Source of the DNA: Paenalcaligenes sp050487225
GTDB lineage: Bacteria > Pseudomonadota > Gammaproteobacteria > Burkholderiales > Burkholderiaceae_B
NCBI RefSeq assembly: GCF_050487225.1
Contig: NZ_JBKQGY010000005.1
Location: 28,991-92,990, forward strand
Length of the DNA stretch: 64,000 bases
Reading direction: 5' to 3'
The stretch's first letter is position 1; every line of letters starts with the position of its first letter. The position numbers and the translations under genes are program-made. This document shows positions 1-9,162 of this stretch, one piece after another. The notes under the pieces were generated by a model. The model was not told the origin of the DNA. It searched no databases and saw only the letters and a list, made by a program, of their open reading frames with translations.

Positions 1-368
1 TTAGCTAAGGCCGTCATGGCTTGCAGCAACAAGGTGGACTTCCCTATACCTGGATCACCACCCAGCAAAATCACACCGCCGGGCACTAAACCACCACCCA
101 GCACCCTATCGAACTCTTCTATGCCGCTAGGTTGGCGTGGTAGTTCTCGTGCTTGTACTTCCGTGAGTTTTTGTACTGGACTTGCACCCGCTAACGCCGC
201 AAACCGGTTGGTTTCCCCTGCGCCGCCCGAGCTGTCTTTAAACTCTTGCAGAGTGTTCCACTCATTACAATGCGGGCACTTGCCTTCCCAGCGCGGGCTT
301 TCACCCCCGCACTCTGTACACACAAAGGTAATCTTTGCTTTTTTTGCCGCGCGGCGCTGTGTCACCAT
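1..368 (-). CDS. radA: DNA repair protein RadA (Sms), N-terminal part
   Basis: The frame stays open to the window edge, so only about the first 122 residues are present. The protein begins MVTQRRAAKKAKITFVCTEC and carries a four-cysteine zinc finger (CTECG near residue 17, CPHC near 31). It then has a RecA-like ATPase start with Walker A GGDPGIGKST near residue 107, preceded by DRVLGGGLVPG. This order is diagnostic of RadA/Sms, a branch-migration ATPase acting in recombinational repair with RecA. The start lies 6 bases after the stop of the upstream SDR gene on the same strand, so the two are probably cotranscribed. The KNRFG motif and Lon-like C-terminal domain must lie outside the window. 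Confidence 0.95.
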   Translation of the reverse strand, partial: MVTQRRAAKKAKITFVCTECGGESPRWEGKCPHCNEWNTLQEFKDSSGGAGETNRFAALAGASPVQKLTEVQARELPRQPSGIEEFDRVLGGGLVPGGVILLGGDPGIGKSTLLLQAMTALA

Positions 369-374
369 AAGGGT

Positions 375-1091
375 TTACCGTCCTGCCAAACTGCTTCCAC
401 CATCTACACCAATTTCCTGCCCCGTGATGTAGCCAGCTTCATCACTTAATAAAAATGCCACCACTGCGGCCACTTCACTGGCTTCAGCAATACGCCCCAT
501 AGGAATAGAGGCCAAGGTTTTTTTCTCGGCTTCGCCACCATGAGGGTGTCCTGCACGGAAAAGCTCTGTTTCCACAGGCCCTGGAGACACCGCATTAACC
601 GTAATGCCAAAAGGCGCAAGCTCTAACGCCCATGTGCGTGAACAACCTAACAAGGCGCTTTTGGCTGCCGAGTAACTGGTGCGATCATAAGCACCATTCA
701 CGGCACGGCTACAAATGTTCACGATACGCCCTTCTCGGCGCGCTTTCATGGACGGCACAAAAGCTTGTGTTACCTGTACCGCCACACGCACATTCAAATC
801 AAACACTTCGTATAGTGCAGCAAGGTCTACTTCACCCAACGGGCTGGGTCGCACAATCCCTACATTATTGACGATGGCATCTACAGGGTATTTTTCGCGA
901 ATCAATCGCAACATTTCTTCGGTTTCACCTGCATTGGTCAGATCGCATGCATAGAGATAGCCCGGAAAGTCTATATCTTGCGTATTACGCGCCAACCCCA
1001 CCACATGCGCCCCCGCATCGGCCAAACGCTGACTGATCGCCCAACCTATACCTTTGGTGGCACCTGTTACCAGTACACATTTATTTTTCAT
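375..1091 (-). CDS. SDR family oxidoreductase (FabG-like)
   Basis: A 238-residue classical short-chain dehydrogenase/reductase. The N-terminal nucleotide-binding motif is TGATKGIG (about residues 10-17). The active site has NICS and YSAAK, supplying the Ser, Tyr and Lys of the catalytic triad, and the later PGPVETE segment is typical of the family. Its NNAG-type motif reads NNVG. A good ribosome site (GAGG) precedes the ATG. It resembles 3-oxoacyl-ACP reductases, but the substrate cannot be told from sequence. The neighbours do not settle it: radA follows on the same strand and hpnC diverges upstream. Confidence 0.85.
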   Translation of the reverse strand: MKNKCVLVTGATKGIGWAISQRLADAGAHVVGLARNTQDIDFPGYLYACDLTNAGETEEMLRLIREKYPVDAIVNNVGIVRPSPLGEVDLAALYEVFDLNVRVAVQVTQAFVPSMKARREGRIVNICSRAVNGAYDRTSYSAAKSALLGCSRTWALELAPFGITVNAVSPGPVETELFRAGHPHGGEAEKKTLASIPMGRIAEASEVAAVVAFLLSDEAGYITGQEIGVDGGSSLAGR

Positions 1092-1191
1092 TGTAGACCT
1101 CGCGATTATTCTGCTTGAAAGTCTAAACCAGAACGTGGCAATACACTAAGGGGTGAGTACCTTGCGCCACACTGTGCTTTATACTTGCTAC

Positions 1192-2055
1192 ATGTCTGTA
1201 GATCACTATGAAAACTTCCCCGTCGCCTCTGTTTTACTGCCTAAAGCTTTGCGCCCGGCCGTACATGCCATCTATAGGTTTGCGCGCAGTGCCGATGATA
1301 TTGCGGATGAAGGCGATGCGAGCACCGAAGAACGCTTGACAGCCTTACACAACTATGAAAAGGCATTGCAACAGCTAGAAAATGGGCTGCCGTTATCAGC
1401 CGAGCTCGCTGAGCTGCGCCCTATTTTTATGCCGTTGGTGGCACAAATACAGCAACATCAGTTGTCGTATCAACCCTTTCATGATTTGTTATCGGCCTTT
1501 TGCCAAGATGTGCAACAAAGCCGCTACAACGAGCTACAAGAGCTACTGGATTACAGCAGTCGCTCTGCTAACCCTGTTGGGCGATTAATGCTGGGTTTAT
1601 ATCGTGCGGATAACGCTGAAAACCTACATTGGTCGGATGCCATCTGTACAGGCCTGCAACTCACGAACTTTTGGCAAGACGTGGCGATTGATTGGCAAAA
1701 AGATAGAGCCTATTTGCCACAAGCACTCATGCGCCACTATGGGTTGCCTGAGGATTTCCCTAGTCAGTGCTTGCACAACCCTGATGCCTATTTACACCCT
1801 GCCTGGCAGCAACTTATGCAGTTTCTTGTGAACCATGCCCGTCACTTATTAGTAAGCGGTTCACCCTTAGTCAAACAACTTCCAGGGCGTATGGCCTTAG
1901 AGCTAAAGTTGGTAATCTTGGGTGGCTTGCGTATACTTGAACGCCTTGAGCAAGTAGGCTTTGATATGTTCCATCAACGCCCCGTTCTGGCCAAAGCCGA
2001 TTGGGCCCGTTTGATATGGCGTAGCCTACAACCACTGCCTTCCCCTACTCTTTGA
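1192..2055 (+). CDS. hpnC: Squalene synthase HpnC (hydroxysqualene synthase)
   Basis: About 287 residues of the squalene/phytoene synthase fold. The two Asp-rich motifs are visible: RSADDIADE near residue 37 and QDVAIDWQKDR near 170. The reading frame opens further upstream at GTG 1153. The ATG at 1192 gives the N-terminus MSVDHYENFPVAS expected for HpnC and is preferred; the AAGGGG before the GTG abuts it too closely to serve as a ribosome site. No clear Shine-Dalgarno precedes the ATG. HpnC is known to convert presqualene diphosphate to hydroxysqualene. It is first gene of hpnCDE, diverging from the SDR gene. Confidence 0.92.
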   Translation: MSVDHYENFPVASVLLPKALRPAVHAIYRFARSADDIADEGDASTEERLTALHNYEKALQQLENGLPLSAELAELRPIFMPLVAQIQQHQLSYQPFHDLLSAFCQDVQQSRYNELQELLDYSSRSANPVGRLMLGLYRADNAENLHWSDAICTGLQLTNFWQDVAIDWQKDRAYLPQALMRHYGLPEDFPSQCLHNPDAYLHPAWQQLMQFLVNHARHLLVSGSPLVKQLPGRMALELKLVILGGLRILERLEQVGFDMFHQRPVLAKADWARLIWRSLQPLPSPTL

Positions 2056-2074
2056 TAGATGCCCGCTACGCAGC

Positions 2075-2938
2075 ATGAGTCCTGACGAATATTGCCAAAA
2101 CAAAGCCGCCCAGAGTGGCTCCAGCTTTTATTATGCTTTCCTGTTTTTGCCACAGGAGCGGCGTCGCGCCATTACTGCTCTTTATGCATTTTGCCGAGAA
2201 GTAGATGATGTAGTAGATGAAATACGCGAAGCTTCTGTAGCACGCATGAAACTGGTCTGGTGGCGCGAACAAGTAGATGCGCTTTACCAAGGGCAAGCTA
2301 CTCATCCCGTCATGAAAGCACTGTCAGAGCATGTAACCGTCTACGACATTCAGGCTGAAGAGTTGTTAGCCGTGATTGATGGCATGGAAATGGATCTGGA
2401 CGAAGTGCGTTATGAAACTTGGGAAGACCTACAACGTTACTGTTGGCATGCAGCTGGCGTTGTTGGGGTGATGTCAGCCAAGATTTTTGGTCAGACCTGC
2501 CCTGAAACTACTGAGTACGCACAAAAACTTGGGCTCGCTTTCCAGCTCACCAACATTATTCGTGATGTAGGTGATGATGCCCGCCGTGGACGTATTTATC
2601 TGCCCATTAACGAATTGGAAAAATTCTCGGTTAAAGGCGTAGATATTTTAGATCGTCGTCACAGCAGCAACTTTGAAGCATTGATGGCGTTTCAAACAGA
2701 ACGCGCCTACGGCTTGTACCGTGATGCACTGCAAAGCCTGCCCGAGCAAGACCGACGCTCCCAGCGCCCCGGCCTCTTAATGGCGGCTATTTACCATGCA
2801 TTACTGGTAGAAATCGCCCGCGACAAATGGCCTGTGTTGGATCAGCGTATTTCGCTCACCCCCATACGCAAATTCTGGCTAGCGTGGAAAACTTGGGTAC
2901 GCGGCGGACGTAATCTGAAACGCCTTTTTGCCCGATGA
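2075..2938 (+). CDS. hpnD: Presqualene diphosphate synthase HpnD
   Basis: A 287-residue member of the trans-isoprenyl diphosphate synthase, head-to-head class. It has CREVDDVVDEI near residue 45 and RDVGDDARRGR near 165, the two Mg-diphosphate binding motifs. HpnD joins two farnesyl diphosphates into presqualene diphosphate, the first committed step towards squalene. It starts 19 bases after hpnC and overlaps hpnE by ATGA, so it is clearly in an operon. The farnesyl diphosphate synthase gene ispA lies at 18.5-19.5 kb in the same window. Confidence 0.95.
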   Translation: MSPDEYCQNKAAQSGSSFYYAFLFLPQERRRAITALYAFCREVDDVVDEIREASVARMKLVWWREQVDALYQGQATHPVMKALSEHVTVYDIQAEELLAVIDGMEMDLDEVRYETWEDLQRYCWHAAGVVGVMSAKIFGQTCPETTEYAQKLGLAFQLTNIIRDVGDDARRGRIYLPINELEKFSVKGVDILDRRHSSNFEALMAFQTERAYGLYRDALQSLPEQDRRSQRPGLLMAAIYHALLVEIARDKWPVLDQRISLTPIRKFWLAWKTWVRGGRNLKRLFAR

Positions 2939-4245
2939 ATATTGCCATTGTTGGTGCAGGTTGGGCTGGCGCAGCAGCAGCCAGCCAACTCAGAGCTCAA
3001 CACCACGTCACTGTTTTTGAAGCAGCACGCCAGTTAGGCGGTAGAGCCCGCTGCGTCCCACACAGCGTATTTGGCCATCCTATAGATAATGGCCAACATT
3101 TAATGCTAGGGGCCTACACCCAAACCCTACAGTTGATGCGCACCTTAGGGTTGGATACGGAACAGGCTTTTCACCGCACCGAGCTTGGCATTATCAGTGC
3201 CGACGCTCGCTACCAATTACGCGCCAAAGCCCTACCCGCCCCCTTTCATATGGCTGCGGGCTTACTGATGGCTAAGGGCTACAGTTGGTCAGACAAATAC
3301 ACCCTTATTCAGTTGCAACTCGCTTTGCAACGACAGCACTGGCAAGTACCCGCCCAACAAACCGTCTTGCAGCTTCTGCAACAGCATCAGCAAAGCCACA
3401 CACTGATTGAGCACTTCTGGCAGCCCCTCTGCTTGGCGGCCATGAACACCCCCATAGACATAGCCTGCGCACAACTGTTTGCCAACGTACTGCGCGACAG
3501 CTTAGGGGGCAGTCGTGCTGACAGCCAAATGCTGATTCCAAAGCAAGATTTGTCTACGCTATGGGCAAGCCACGCGCTCAAACACTGTGAGCTACTACTG
3601 GGCCATCGTGTTCAGCACATCACGCCCGATACAACGGGAGTGCTCATCGATGGCCAGCACTTTGATGCCTGCATCGTGGCCGTAGCATCCTATGACTGTG
3701 CCCGACTGCTGGGGCACTTAGTGCACTCAGCGGCTGAGCAGTCATGGCTGCAACACATTCAAGCCATACGCCATCGCCCTATCGCTACCCTGTACTGGCA
3801 ACCACGTAGCCCCTGGCTAGAGCCTGAACCCTTGTTGATGCTGCACGAACAACCACACAAACAACACTACGGCCAATGGTTGTTCAATCACCATGCTATT
3901 CCCAATAGCTTTGCACGCAACCTGATTAGTGTGGTGATCAGCAATGCGGATGATGCCAGTTTGTTAGGCCGTGAAGCGCTGGTTCAAAAAACGGAAGAAC
4001 AGCTACGCACGCAAACACACTCGCGTAGCCCTCTACCGGCGTTTGAACAACACGAGTTGATTATTGAAAAACGTGCCACCTTTGAAGCCACACCCAGTAC
4101 GTTTAGACCAGAAGAAAACACCTTCTGGCCAGCGATTAAATTAGCCGGTGACTGGTTGCTAAACCCCTACCCTGGGGTATTAGAGGGTGCCGTACGCAGT
4201 GGCATTAAAAGTGCCCACGCCATACTGCAATCACAGCACACATAA
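2935..4245 (+). CDS. hpnE: Hydroxysqualene dehydroxylase HpnE
   Basis: A 436-residue FAD-dependent amine-oxidase/phytoene-desaturase-like protein. The N-terminal dinucleotide-binding motif GAGWAGAAAASQL is followed by an FAD-contacting EAARQLGGRAR segment. The C-terminal AGDWL..PYPGVLEGAVRSG segment closes the FAD site. HpnE reduces hydroxysqualene to squalene, completing the HpnCDE route. Its start overlaps the hpnD stop (ATGA), indicating translational coupling. A strong bidirectional terminator follows within 10 bases. No squalene-hopene cyclase follows, so the fate of the squalene is not shown here. Confidence 0.93.
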   Translation: MNIAIVGAGWAGAAAASQLRAQHHVTVFEAARQLGGRARCVPHSVFGHPIDNGQHLMLGAYTQTLQLMRTLGLDTEQAFHRTELGIISADARYQLRAKALPAPFHMAAGLLMAKGYSWSDKYTLIQLQLALQRQHWQVPAQQTVLQLLQQHQQSHTLIEHFWQPLCLAAMNTPIDIACAQLFANVLRDSLGGSRADSQMLIPKQDLSTLWASHALKHCELLLGHRVQHITPDTTGVLIDGQHFDACIVAVASYDCARLLGHLVHSAAEQSWLQHIQAIRHRPIATLYWQPRSPWLEPEPLLMLHEQPHKQHYGQWLFNHHAIPNSFARNLISVVISNADDASLLGREALVQKTEEQLRTQTHSRSPLPAFEQHELIIEKRATFEATPSTFRPEENTFWPAIKLAGDWLLNPYPGVLEGAVRSGIKSAHAILQSQHT

Positions 4246-4250
4246 AAAAA

Positions 4251-4280
4251 GCTGAAACGCAAAAACGTTTCAGCTTTTTT
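4251..4280. terminator. Bidirectional intrinsic terminator (hpnE / ridA-like gene)
   Basis: A perfect 9-bp stem, GCTGAAACG (4251-4259) with CGTTTCAGC (4266-4274), has a six-base loop, a preceding A-run and a following T-run. It lies between the convergent hpnE and the RidA-family gene and can serve both. Confidence 0.9.
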
Positions 4281-4298
4281 ATGCCTACTTACCCCTAC

Positions 4299-4649
4299 TT
4301 ACTGAGGCAATGCAGCAATCACTACAATTTCCACGCCCAACTTAGGGTTCGCCAATTCGACTTTACCCGTTGCACGTGCAGGTGGATTTTGTGGATCAAT
4401 CCACGCATCCCACACAGCATTCATGGCAGCGAAATCCTTCATGTCGCTAAGCCAGATCGTGGCTTGCAAAATGTTGGACTTGTTGGTGCCAGCCAAGGCC
4501 AAAGCACGATCAACCTCGGCCAATGCGGTACGAGTTTGCTCTGTGATATCTTGGCCTTCGTTACCAATCTGGCCAGCCAAGTACACGGTATTACCGTGCA
4601 CCACAGCTTCACTCATTCTGGCGTTTGGTTCAAAACGTTGAATACTCAC
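4299..4649 (-). CDS. RidA/YjgF/UK114 family protein
   Basis: A 116-residue single-domain RidA-superfamily protein. Recognisable family segments are VVHGNTVYLAGQIG, TRTALAEVDRALALAG and PPARATGKVELANPKLGVEI. The arginine in the PPARA motif, which binds the carboxylate in active RidA deaminases, is present. RidA hydrolyses reactive enamine/imine intermediates released by PLP enzymes. It lies just downstream of thrC on the same strand (about 30 bases), fitting with PLP-dependent threonine metabolism, although subfamily membership is uncertain. Confidence 0.88.
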   Translation of the reverse strand: MSIQRFEPNARMSEAVVHGNTVYLAGQIGNEGQDITEQTRTALAEVDRALALAGTNKSNILQATIWLSDMKDFAAMNAVWDAWIDPQNPPARATGKVELANPKLGVEIVVIAALPQ

Positions 4650-4678
4650 GCTGTGCTCCTTGATTCGTGGCGTGATAA

Positions 4679-6088
4679 TTAAATAGCCGCGTGTGTTTCC
4701 ACATAACGACGGATTTGCTCTACATCAGCATCCAGCACTTCAACTTTCTGTGGCAATGCAGCCAAGTGTTGCAGGTGTGCAGGCACTGGTGCAGGTTGGC
4801 CAATAGCCTCTTCAATAGTTTCAGAGAACTTGGCTGGCAGTGCAGTTTCCAATACCAACATAGGGATGCCATCTTCCACGTACTGAGCAGCTACTTTCAC
4901 GCCATCTGCAGTATGCGGATCAATCAGCACACCCGTTTCTTGGTGTACGGAACGAATGGTTTCCAAACGGTCGGCGTGTGAGCTAGTACCTGCAACAAAG
5001 CCGTAAGTAGTTTCGAACTCCGCTTTTTTATCGCTAAGATCGAAATAACCTTGTGTACTCAATTGCTCCCACAATGCGGCCAACGCTTTAGGATCACGGC
5101 CCAGCAGGTCAAACACAAAGCGCTCAAAGTTAGAGGCTTTGGAAATATCCATGGATGGACTGGATGTCGCATAGGTGTTTGCAGAACTACGAGGCTTGTA
5201 CACACCAGTACGGAAGAACTCTTCCAATACGTTGTTTTCGTTAGTCGCCAATACCAGTTTGCGTACAGGCAAGCCCATTTGTCTAGCGATGTGACCCGCC
5301 AGAATGTTGCCGAAGTTACCTGAAGGTACGGCAAAAGATACCTCTTGGCCGGGTTTCTCAGTCGCACGCAACCACGCCCAGAAGTAGTACACCACCTGAG
5401 CCGCAATACGCGCCCAGTTAATGGAGTTCACCGCACCCAAGTGCCAACGCGATTTGAAATCTAAATCGCCTGCCAAGGTTTTAACGATGTCTTGGCAATC
5501 GTCAAACACACCTTTAACTGACAGGTTATGGATGTTTTCGTCTTGCAAGCTGTACATCTGTGCGCGCTGGAATTCGCTCATGCGGCCAAATGGTGACAGC
5601 ATGAATACGTTCACCCCTTTCTTGCCTTTAAGCGCGTACTCGGCTGCAGAGCCGGTATCACCAGAGGTAGCCCCCAGAATGTTGATGGTAGTGCCACGTT
5701 TGGTCAGCACGTACTCAAACACTTGGCCCAAGAATTGCATGGCCATGTCTTTGAAGGCCAAGGTTGGACCTTGAGACAAGCCCACCAAGCTGATTTGGCC
5801 TTTCAATGGCTTCAGAGGCACCATCACACCGCCATCGTACAGCTCTGGGTTGTACGCTGCGGCTGTCAACGCTGCCAAATCGGCACGGGGAATATCAGTC
5901 ACGAAACGCGACAGAATTTCTAGCGCCAACTCGTTGTAAGGCAGTGCACGCCAGCTTTCTAGTGTGGCGCTATCAATCTGAGGATATTGCTCAGGAATGG
6001 CCAAGCCACCATCGGGAGCCAAGCCTTCTAGCAAGATATCCGAGAACGCTTGGGGGGCCATGCCCCCGCGAGTAGATATATAGTTCAT
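4679..6088 (-). CDS. thrC: Threonine synthase
   Basis: A 469-residue PLP-dependent enzyme of fold type II, the long bacterial class. It starts MNYISTRGG, carries the PLP lysine in TLAFKDMAMQ (Lys113), and has the glycine-rich phosphate-binding loop GATSGDTGSAAEYALKG. It converts O-phosphohomoserine and water to threonine. Its ATG shares a base with the hom stop (TAATG), so translation is coupled. It is the last enzyme of alaC-hom-thrC. No homoserine kinase gene is in this operon. Confidence 0.96.
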   Translation of the reverse strand: MNYISTRGGMAPQAFSDILLEGLAPDGGLAIPEQYPQIDSATLESWRALPYNELALEILSRFVTDIPRADLAALTAAAYNPELYDGGVMVPLKPLKGQISLVGLSQGPTLAFKDMAMQFLGQVFEYVLTKRGTTINILGATSGDTGSAAEYALKGKKGVNVFMLSPFGRMSEFQRAQMYSLQDENIHNLSVKGVFDDCQDIVKTLAGDLDFKSRWHLGAVNSINWARIAAQVVYYFWAWLRATEKPGQEVSFAVPSGNFGNILAGHIARQMGLPVRKLVLATNENNVLEEFFRTGVYKPRSSANTYATSSPSMDISKASNFERFVFDLLGRDPKALAALWEQLSTQGYFDLSDKKAEFETTYGFVAGTSSHADRLETIRSVHQETGVLIDPHTADGVKVAAQYVEDGIPMLVLETALPAKFSETIEEAIGQPAPVPAHLQHLAALPQKVEVLDADVEQIRRYVETHAAI

Positions 6089-7389
6089 TACAAGCTCTCC
6101 ACGCGCAAGCGGATCAAGTTGGAGCGTACAAATGGCAACTGTTGAATTTGTGCTGTAGCTTGATCGATATCGCCTTCACGAGCAACGTGTGTCAGGAAGA
6201 TAATATCGGCTTCACCATCTTGAGCCGGCTCTTGGAACATGGACTCAATAGAGATACTGCCTTGTGCCAAAATACGTGCCACATCTGCCAATACGCCAGG
6301 CTGGTCAGCCACGCGCAAACGCAGGTAGTAAGCGGAACGCACATCTGCCATAGGCAGAATTGGCGTATCAGCCATCGCGTCTTGTTGGAAAGCCAAGTAC
6401 GGCACACGGTGCCCTGGGTCTGCGGTCATCAAACGCGCCACATCCACCAAGTCAGCCACTACCGCCGATGCTGTTGGCAACTCGCCTGCGCCTGCACCGT
6501 AGTACACCGTAGAGCCTACAGCATCACCATGCACCATCACGGCGTTCATGGCACCTTGTACGTTAGCCAACAAGGAGTCTGCGGGCACCAAAGTAGGATG
6601 CACGCGCAGTTCAATACCTTCTTCGCGATGACGAGTAATGCCCAACAGTTTGACGGTATAACCTAAGCGCTCAGCGTGACGAATGTCTTCTGCCGCCAAT
6701 TTGGTAATACCTTCGATGTGCGCCGTGCTGAACTGCACCGGAATACCAAACGCCAACGCCGACAGCAATGTCAGTTTGTGCGCGGCATCTACACCTTCGA
6801 TGTCAAAAGTAGGGTCGGCTTCGGCATAGCCCAATTTCTGTGCGTCCGCCAACGCTGCCTCGAAAGACAGACCACGCGAACGCATTTCGGACAGAATAAA
6901 GTTGGTTGTGCCGTTGATGATGCCCGCTACCCATTGAATACGGTTAGCGCTTAACCCTTCACGAATTGCTTTGATGATAGGAATACCACCGGCTACAGCA
7001 GCTTCAAACGCTACCATCACACCTTTGTTATGTGCAGCGGCGAAAATTTCGTTGCCGTGCACAGCCAACAAGGCTTTGTTTGCCGTGACCACATGTTTGC
7101 CTAATTCAATGGCACGCATGATCCAGTCTTTAGCCAGGGTTTCACCCCCAACCAATTCCACCACCACATCAATGTCTGGATTGTTAACCACATCCATACC
7201 ATTGGTGCTGATACTGACGCTGTCACCCAACAAGTCACGTGCTTTTTGCACGTCACGTACGGCTACAGCGACCACTTCAATTCGTCTCCCTGCACGTCTA
7301 GCGATTTCATCTGCGTTCTGTGTCAGGACTTTCCAGGTGCCACCACCTACTACACCTAAACCTAGCAAACCAACTTTTATTGGACTCAT
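6088..7389 (-). CDS. hom: Homoserine dehydrogenase
   Basis: A 433-residue monofunctional homoserine dehydrogenase. The N-terminal NAD(P) motif is GLLGLGVVGGGTW, and the catalytic domain has AAVAGGIPII and NGTTNFILSEM. A C-terminal ACT domain (about residues 350-430, YYLRLRVADQPGVLADVA) suggests feedback control by threonine, as is known in the family. It reduces aspartate semialdehyde to homoserine. It overlaps alaC by ATGA upstream and thrC by one base downstream. Confidence 0.96.
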   Translation of the reverse strand: MSPIKVGLLGLGVVGGGTWKVLTQNADEIARRAGRRIEVVAVAVRDVQKARDLLGDSVSISTNGMDVVNNPDIDVVVELVGGETLAKDWIMRAIELGKHVVTANKALLAVHGNEIFAAAHNKGVMVAFEAAVAGGIPIIKAIREGLSANRIQWVAGIINGTTNFILSEMRSRGLSFEAALADAQKLGYAEADPTFDIEGVDAAHKLTLLSALAFGIPVQFSTAHIEGITKLAAEDIRHAERLGYTVKLLGITRHREEGIELRVHPTLVPADSLLANVQGAMNAVMVHGDAVGSTVYYGAGAGELPTASAVVADLVDVARLMTADPGHRVPYLAFQQDAMADTPILPMADVRSAYYLRLRVADQPGVLADVARILAQGSISIESMFQEPAQDGEADIIFLTHVAREGDIDQATAQIQQLPFVRSNLIRLRVESL

Positions 7390-8573
7390 TTCAACAACCC
7401 GTCCTTTCGGAACATATCTTTGATACCGCGTACCGCTTGTCGTGTACGCTGCTCATTTTCTATCAGTGCAAAACGCACATACTCATCGCCGTACTCACCG
7501 AAACCAATACCGGGGGATACCGCTACTTTGGCGTCTGCCAGCAGGCGTTTGGAAAACTCTAATGAACCTTGAGCACGGTAAAACTCAGGAATACGAGCCC
7601 AGATGTACATAGATGCTTTTGGCACATCTACATCCCAACCAATTTCTTTCAAACCTTTAGCTAATACATCGCGGCGGCTACGGTATTGCTCCACCACTTC
7701 TTTAACGCAATCTTGTGGACCATCTAGTGCGGCAATCGCTGCCACCTGCAGCGGTGTAAACGTGCCATAGTCATGGTAGCTTTTGATACGAGCCAAGGCG
7801 GAAACCAATTCTTTGTTCCCTACCATGAAACCAATACGCCAGCCTGCCATGTTGTAGCTTTTACTCATGGTGAAGAACTCCACCGCTACATCACGAGCAC
7901 CTTCTACTTGCATGATGGAAGGCGCTTCATAGCCGTCAAACGTGATATCGGCATAGGCCAAATCGTGCACCACCAAAATGTTGTGTTCTTTCGCCAAAGC
8001 CACAATACGCTCAAAGAAGGACAAGTCCACACATTGCGCGGTAGGGTTGCTTGGGAAGCCCAAAATCATCATTTTTGGCTTAGGAATAGTTTCGCGAACC
8101 GCACGTTCTACTTCTTCAAAGAAGTCTGTACCAGGAATAACGGGAACGGAACGAATATTGGCACCCGCAATCACCGCACCATAAATATGGATAGGGTAGC
8201 TAGGGTTAGGAACCAAAACGGTGTCACCTTGATCTAGCGTAGCCAGCATCAAGTGAGCCAAACCTTCTTTGGAGCCAATAGTCACGATGGCTTCATCATC
8301 TGGGTCGATTTGCACGTCGTAACGACGGCCGTACCAATCAGAGATTGCCTTACGCAAACGAGGAATACCGCGGGAAACAGAGTAGCCGTGAGTGTCTGGA
8401 CGGGCGGCTGCTTCAACCAGCTTATCCACAATATGCTGTGGTGTGGCCCCATCGGGGTTCCCCATCGACATATCGATAATATCCTCACCGCGACGGCGCG
8501 CCGCCATTTTCAATTCGCCAGTGATGTTAAATACATAGGGCGGTAAGCGTTCAATACGGGGAAAACTGGTCAT
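7386..8573 (-). CDS. alaC: Alanine-synthesising aminotransferase AlaC
   Basis: About 395 residues of a class I/II PLP aminotransferase. SKSYNMAGWRIGF contains the PLP lysine, and VPNPSYPIHIYGAV and GFPSNPTAQ are typical of the AlaC/YfdZ group. AlaC is a glutamate-pyruvate transaminase in E. coli; annotation pipelines often also call such proteins LL-diaminopimelate aminotransferase-like. The frame extends 7 codons upstream, but ATG 8573 has an AAGGA ribosome site six bases before it and gives MTSFPRIERLPPYVF, so it is chosen. It is first gene of alaC-hom-thrC. Confidence 0.92.
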   Translation of the reverse strand: MTSFPRIERLPPYVFNITGELKMAARRRGEDIIDMSMGNPDGATPQHIVDKLVEAAARPDTHGYSVSRGIPRLRKAISDWYGRRYDVQIDPDDEAIVTIGSKEGLAHLMLATLDQGDTVLVPNPSYPIHIYGAVIAGANIRSVPVIPGTDFFEEVERAVRETIPKPKMMILGFPSNPTAQCVDLSFFERIVALAKEHNILVVHDLAYADITFDGYEAPSIMQVEGARDVAVEFFTMSKSYNMAGWRIGFMVGNKELVSALARIKSYHDYGTFTPLQVAAIAALDGPQDCVKEVVEQYRSRRDVLAKGLKEIGWDVDVPKASMYIWARIPEFYRAQGSLEFSKRLLADAKVAVSPGIGFGEYGDEYVRFALIENEQRTRQAVRGIKDMFRKDGLLK

Positions 8574-8668
8574 GATCGTCCTTGAGATCAACAAAAGCCT
8601 AGAAGGAATACGTGCTAAACCAACAAGTTTAATCTATCGCTGGCAAAGAGGAAAACATCTGCAAAATA

Positions 8669-8696
8669 TTGGCAACACCCTAGTTTGCGCTATGAT
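8669..8696 (+). promoter_or_regulatory. Sigma-70-type promoter for the Mth938-domain gene
   Basis: TTGGCA (8669-8674), a 16-base spacer and TATGAT (8691-8696) lie upstream of the GTG start at 8722. The region separates the divergent alaC gene from the 8722-11361 gene series. The elements are read directly from sequence; activity is inferred. Confidence 0.65.
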
Positions 8697-8721
8697 CATA
8701 ATTGTTCTCTGGAGATGCGCT

Positions 8722-9153
8722 GTGCTATTGCAAAAAGAAAACAATCCTCACCTAAATACGATTACCGCTTATGGCGATGATTACGTGGAAATCAACCGCG
8801 AAAAACATCACCAAAGCATCTGGTTTATGCCTGAAGGTGCTGTACAGCCCTTGGCCATCACATCAGTCAGTCAGATTACGCCAGATACGCTGCGCATGCT
8901 GGCAGGCCTTGATAACGTTAAGCAAGACCCGATGGCGTTCTTAGAAGGTGCGCCACAAACTCTGCCCGATGATGCCCCCGAAGTATTACTGGTGGGCACT
9001 GGACTGCGTCAACAAATGCTACACCCTTCGCTTACCGTAGAGTTACTGCGTTTACGCATAGGCGTGGAAGTTATGGATACGCCCGCTGCCGCTCGTACCT
9101 ACAATATTTTGATGTCTGAAGGCCGCAGGGTTGTGGCCGCCTTACTACTCTAA
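8722..9153 (+). CDS. Mth938-like domain (DUF498) protein
   Basis: A 143-residue protein of the Mth938/NDUFAF3-like family. The ending LEVMDTPAAARTYNILMSEG followed by RRVVAALLL is highly typical, with an internal VLLVGTGLRQQML segment. An open frame runs back to 8572 and would add about 50 residues that resemble no family member. A TGGAGA ribosome site at 8709-8714 lies seven bases before GTG 8722, and a promoter lies just upstream, so the GTG start is preferred. The bacterial function is not established. bcp follows after 9 bases. Confidence 0.85.
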   Translation: MLLQKENNPHLNTITAYGDDYVEINREKHHQSIWFMPEGAVQPLAITSVSQITPDTLRMLAGLDNVKQDPMAFLEGAPQTLPDDAPEVLLVGTGLRQQMLHPSLTVELLRLRIGVEVMDTPAAARTYNILMSEGRRVVAALLL

Positions 9154-9162
9154 GGAGCACCT

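Noticed and set aside
8572..8721. N-terminal 50-codon extension of the Mth938-domain protein
   Set aside because: The extension overlaps the alaC start and the putative promoter at 8669. GTG 8722 with TGGAGA gives the normal family length.
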